NCBI RefSeq assembly: GCF_000768695.1
Contig: NZ_AVPL01000010.1
Span: forward strand, 16,125-80,124
Reading direction: 5' to 3'
Source: Knoellia aerolata DSM 18566
Lineage (GTDB): Bacteria; Actinomycetota; Actinomycetes; Actinomycetales; Dermatophilaceae
Length of the DNA: 64,000 nucleotides
Both the position numbers and the translations under genes were made by a program. The number at the start of each line of letters is the position of its first letter. Within the stretch, counting starts at the first letter, position 1. The notes under the pieces are model-generated. The model had not been told where the DNA came from. It did not search any database and was given only the letters and a program-made list of their open reading frames with translations. Below are positions 62,670-64,000 of the stretch, piece by piece.

Positions 62670-63992
62670 TCAACAAAGACTGGCAGCGTGCGCTGGGGGC
62701 CGACGGAGCAGCTGGGTCGTGGCGCTTCGGGTGGCAAGGGCGGCCGCGTGCCAGGCAGCGTCGAGGTCCTTGATGTCGAAGTACCCGACGGTGACGTAGC
62801 GCCCCTTGAGACGGTCGTTGAGGCGCTCCGGCGAACCCTCGACTCGGCGTGCCGGTGCGTACAGGACCTTCCCGTCGGCTAGTGGCCGAAGGAAGGAGCG
62901 GGCGCCTGTCAGCCGGTGCCCGAGAGTGGTCATGGCATGCGCAAGGCTGTCCGTGGTGCGATCCCGCTCCTGCTCCGTGAACCCGCACGAACGAGCCCGC
63001 GTTTCTTCGAGGGCGAGGAAGAGCTCGCGGCTGGCCGTGATGAAGTCGGTGCTGGGCCTGACGAGCGTTGTCAGCCCGGGAACCCACGCCTTGTCCGCAG
63101 CCGCGAGGGCGTGCCCGGCTGCGACGAGGGGCGGCGTCGCGCCGTCCCGCCTCCGAGAAACGTCTGACTGGTCGGCGACTGCGGCGAGGGTGGCGGTCAT
63201 GTGTGCGCCTTGGTTGACCAGCATGTGAAGTGAATGGGCGCTGGGGATGCGTGCTCGGAGTTCGACCTCACTGGCGAAGGCCCACGCGTTCATCGATCGA
63301 TCGAGAGCCGTGTCGCCGACGTCGACGTCGGCCAGGGCTGGCAGGCCCCGAAAGGACAGGGGAGGGGTGGCCTGCAGCACCGGCTGCATTGCTGCCAGGG
63401 CAGCCTCGACATGCTTCCCAATGGCCAAGGGACGATCGGCGGCGACGAGAGGACCCCAAGCGAGGGTGTGACGGGCAACGACGGCCGCGGCCGCGAGCAC
63501 GTGGGCCGTGTTGGTGGCGATCTCGCTCGTGTCTGGAACCTGCTGATACTCAAGGACATCGACCAGGTCAGCCAGGGCGCCGAGAGCGCAGGTGATGCGT
63601 GCGACCGGGTTCGGGTCGGTGGCATCAGGCAGGGCGATGCTCGTCGTTGCGTCCGATGTAGGCAGGAGCCGCAGTCCGCCGCGCCGAGGGAGTCCCACTC
63701 CGTGGGCCGAGAAAGGCGCACCCACCCGGGCCGCGTCCTCAGGTCGCACGGGTGCGTCAGCGACGGGTGAGCGCGGACGGGGCGGATAGCGGTCGACGAG
63801 CTCCCTGAGGATGTTCGCGCAGGGGTCGCCGCTTCCCACTCGCCTGCCCTGGTACCCAATGCTGCCGACGAGGAAGCGGTGCAGGGTGGCGTCGAATGCC
63901 TGCCACTGCTTCTGTGTGACCGGTTCGTCGGTCGATCGCACCTCTCGGGTGAGGACGGCGACTCGTTCGAGCAGCTGGTCGACGGTGATCAT
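62670..63992 (-). CDS. Hypothetical protein, unrecognised family
   Basis: A 440-residue, predicted mostly helical, soluble protein beginning MITVDQLLERVAVLTREV, with no enzymatic motif and no signal or membrane segment that I can recognise. Stretches such as HVLAAAAVVARHTLAWG and LGALADLVDVLEYQQ suggest an all-alpha fold. It has none of the CoA-pathway features, no nearby GntR- or TetR-type operator, and points towards the catabolic block. It may belong to the mobile-element backbone on the right of the pathway. The 206-bp gap to the racemase gene contains no recognisable gene. Confidence 0.6.
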   Translation of the reverse strand: MITVDQLLERVAVLTREVRSTDEPVTQKQWQAFDATLHRFLVGSIGYQGRRVGSGDPCANILRELVDRYPPRPRSPVADAPVRPEDAARVGAPFSAHGVGLPRRGGLRLLPTSDATTSIALPDATDPNPVARITCALGALADLVDVLEYQQVPDTSEIATNTAHVLAAAAVVARHTLAWGPLVAADRPLAIGKHVEAALAAMQPVLQATPPLSFRGLPALADVDVGDTALDRSMNAWAFASEVELRARIPSAHSLHMLVNQGAHMTATLAAVADQSDVSRRRDGATPPLVAAGHALAAADKAWVPGLTTLVRPSTDFITASRELFLALEETRARSCGFTEQERDRTTDSLAHAMTTLGHRLTGARSFLRPLADGKVLYAPARRVEGSPERLNDRLKGRYVTVGYFDIKDLDAAWHAAALATRSATTQLLRRPPAHAASLC

Positions 63993-64000
63993 GCGGCACC

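Noticed and set aside
61159..63087. 642-residue minus-strand frame opposite the racemase gene
   Set aside because: Shadow frame with Arg/His-rich composition; the plus strand encodes a racemase with all catalytic residues.

Overview
This window is high-GC actinobacterial chromosome. The order clpS–DUF2017–(sugar transferase)–murI–Rv1339-like hydrolase–rph–rdgB, the many GTG starts and several leaderless promoters (a TANNNT box 6-7 nt before the start codon) fit a Micrococcales or related actinobacterium. The genus cannot be fixed from the sequence alone.

Region 1 (1-7766) is core genome. It holds the 5' end of a nicotinate phosphoribosyltransferase gene, clpS, a DUF2017 gene, a polyprenyl-phosphate sugar transferase, murI, a metallo-beta-lactamase-fold phosphodiesterase, rph, rdgB, an intact tRNA-Leu(UAG), bcp, a DUF3618 membrane protein and a DUF305 lipoprotein. 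It ends in a strong hairpin followed by the 3' 38 nt of a tRNA-Lys gene (7767-7804) whose 5' part is missing. I read this as the left attachment site of an integrated element that runs out of the window to the right.

Region 2 (8.2-50.3 kb) is a dense block of CoA-thioester catabolism. It encodes four two-gene acyl-CoA dehydrogenases (alpha and beta subunits), a single-chain fusion of the same two subunits, three acyl-CoA synthetases, crotonase-fold enzymes, short-chain dehydrogenases, a MaoC hydratase, CoA-transferases and two COG2159 amidohydrolases. It also has several thiolase-fold proteins paired with DUF35 OB-fold partners. One of these lacks the thiolase cysteine and resembles the steroid side-chain aldolase Ltp2. 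A palindrome, TTGAC-N6-GTCAA, recurs in front of most transcription units. A TetR-family gene at 48168-48815, which has a copy at its own promoter, is the obvious regulator candidate.

Region 3 (50.3-62.5 kb) looks like a second, linked regulon. It has a GntR/FadR-type regulator, two TesB-type thioesterases, a DoxX membrane protein, a thiolase, an enoyl-CoA hydratase, an acyl-CoA synthetase, an amidohydrolase-3 enzyme, an apparently permuted family III CoA-transferase, an F420-dependent glucose-6-phosphate dehydrogenase homologue and an alpha-methylacyl-CoA racemase. A different operator, ATCAGT-N2-ACTGAT, recurs at its promoters.

Together regions 2 and 3 look like a horizontally acquired pathway that activates a carboxylic acid to its CoA ester, epimerises methyl branches, runs repeated dehydrogenation/hydration/oxidation/cleavage rounds (some by retro-aldol chemistry) and hydrolyses a ring or amide-like bond. 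The racemase and the heteromeric dehydrogenases suggest a methyl-branched, probably cyclic or isoprenoid/steroid-like substrate. The substrate itself is not identifiable from sequence. Region 4 (62.5-64 kb) holds one unrecognised gene that may belong to the mobile backbone.
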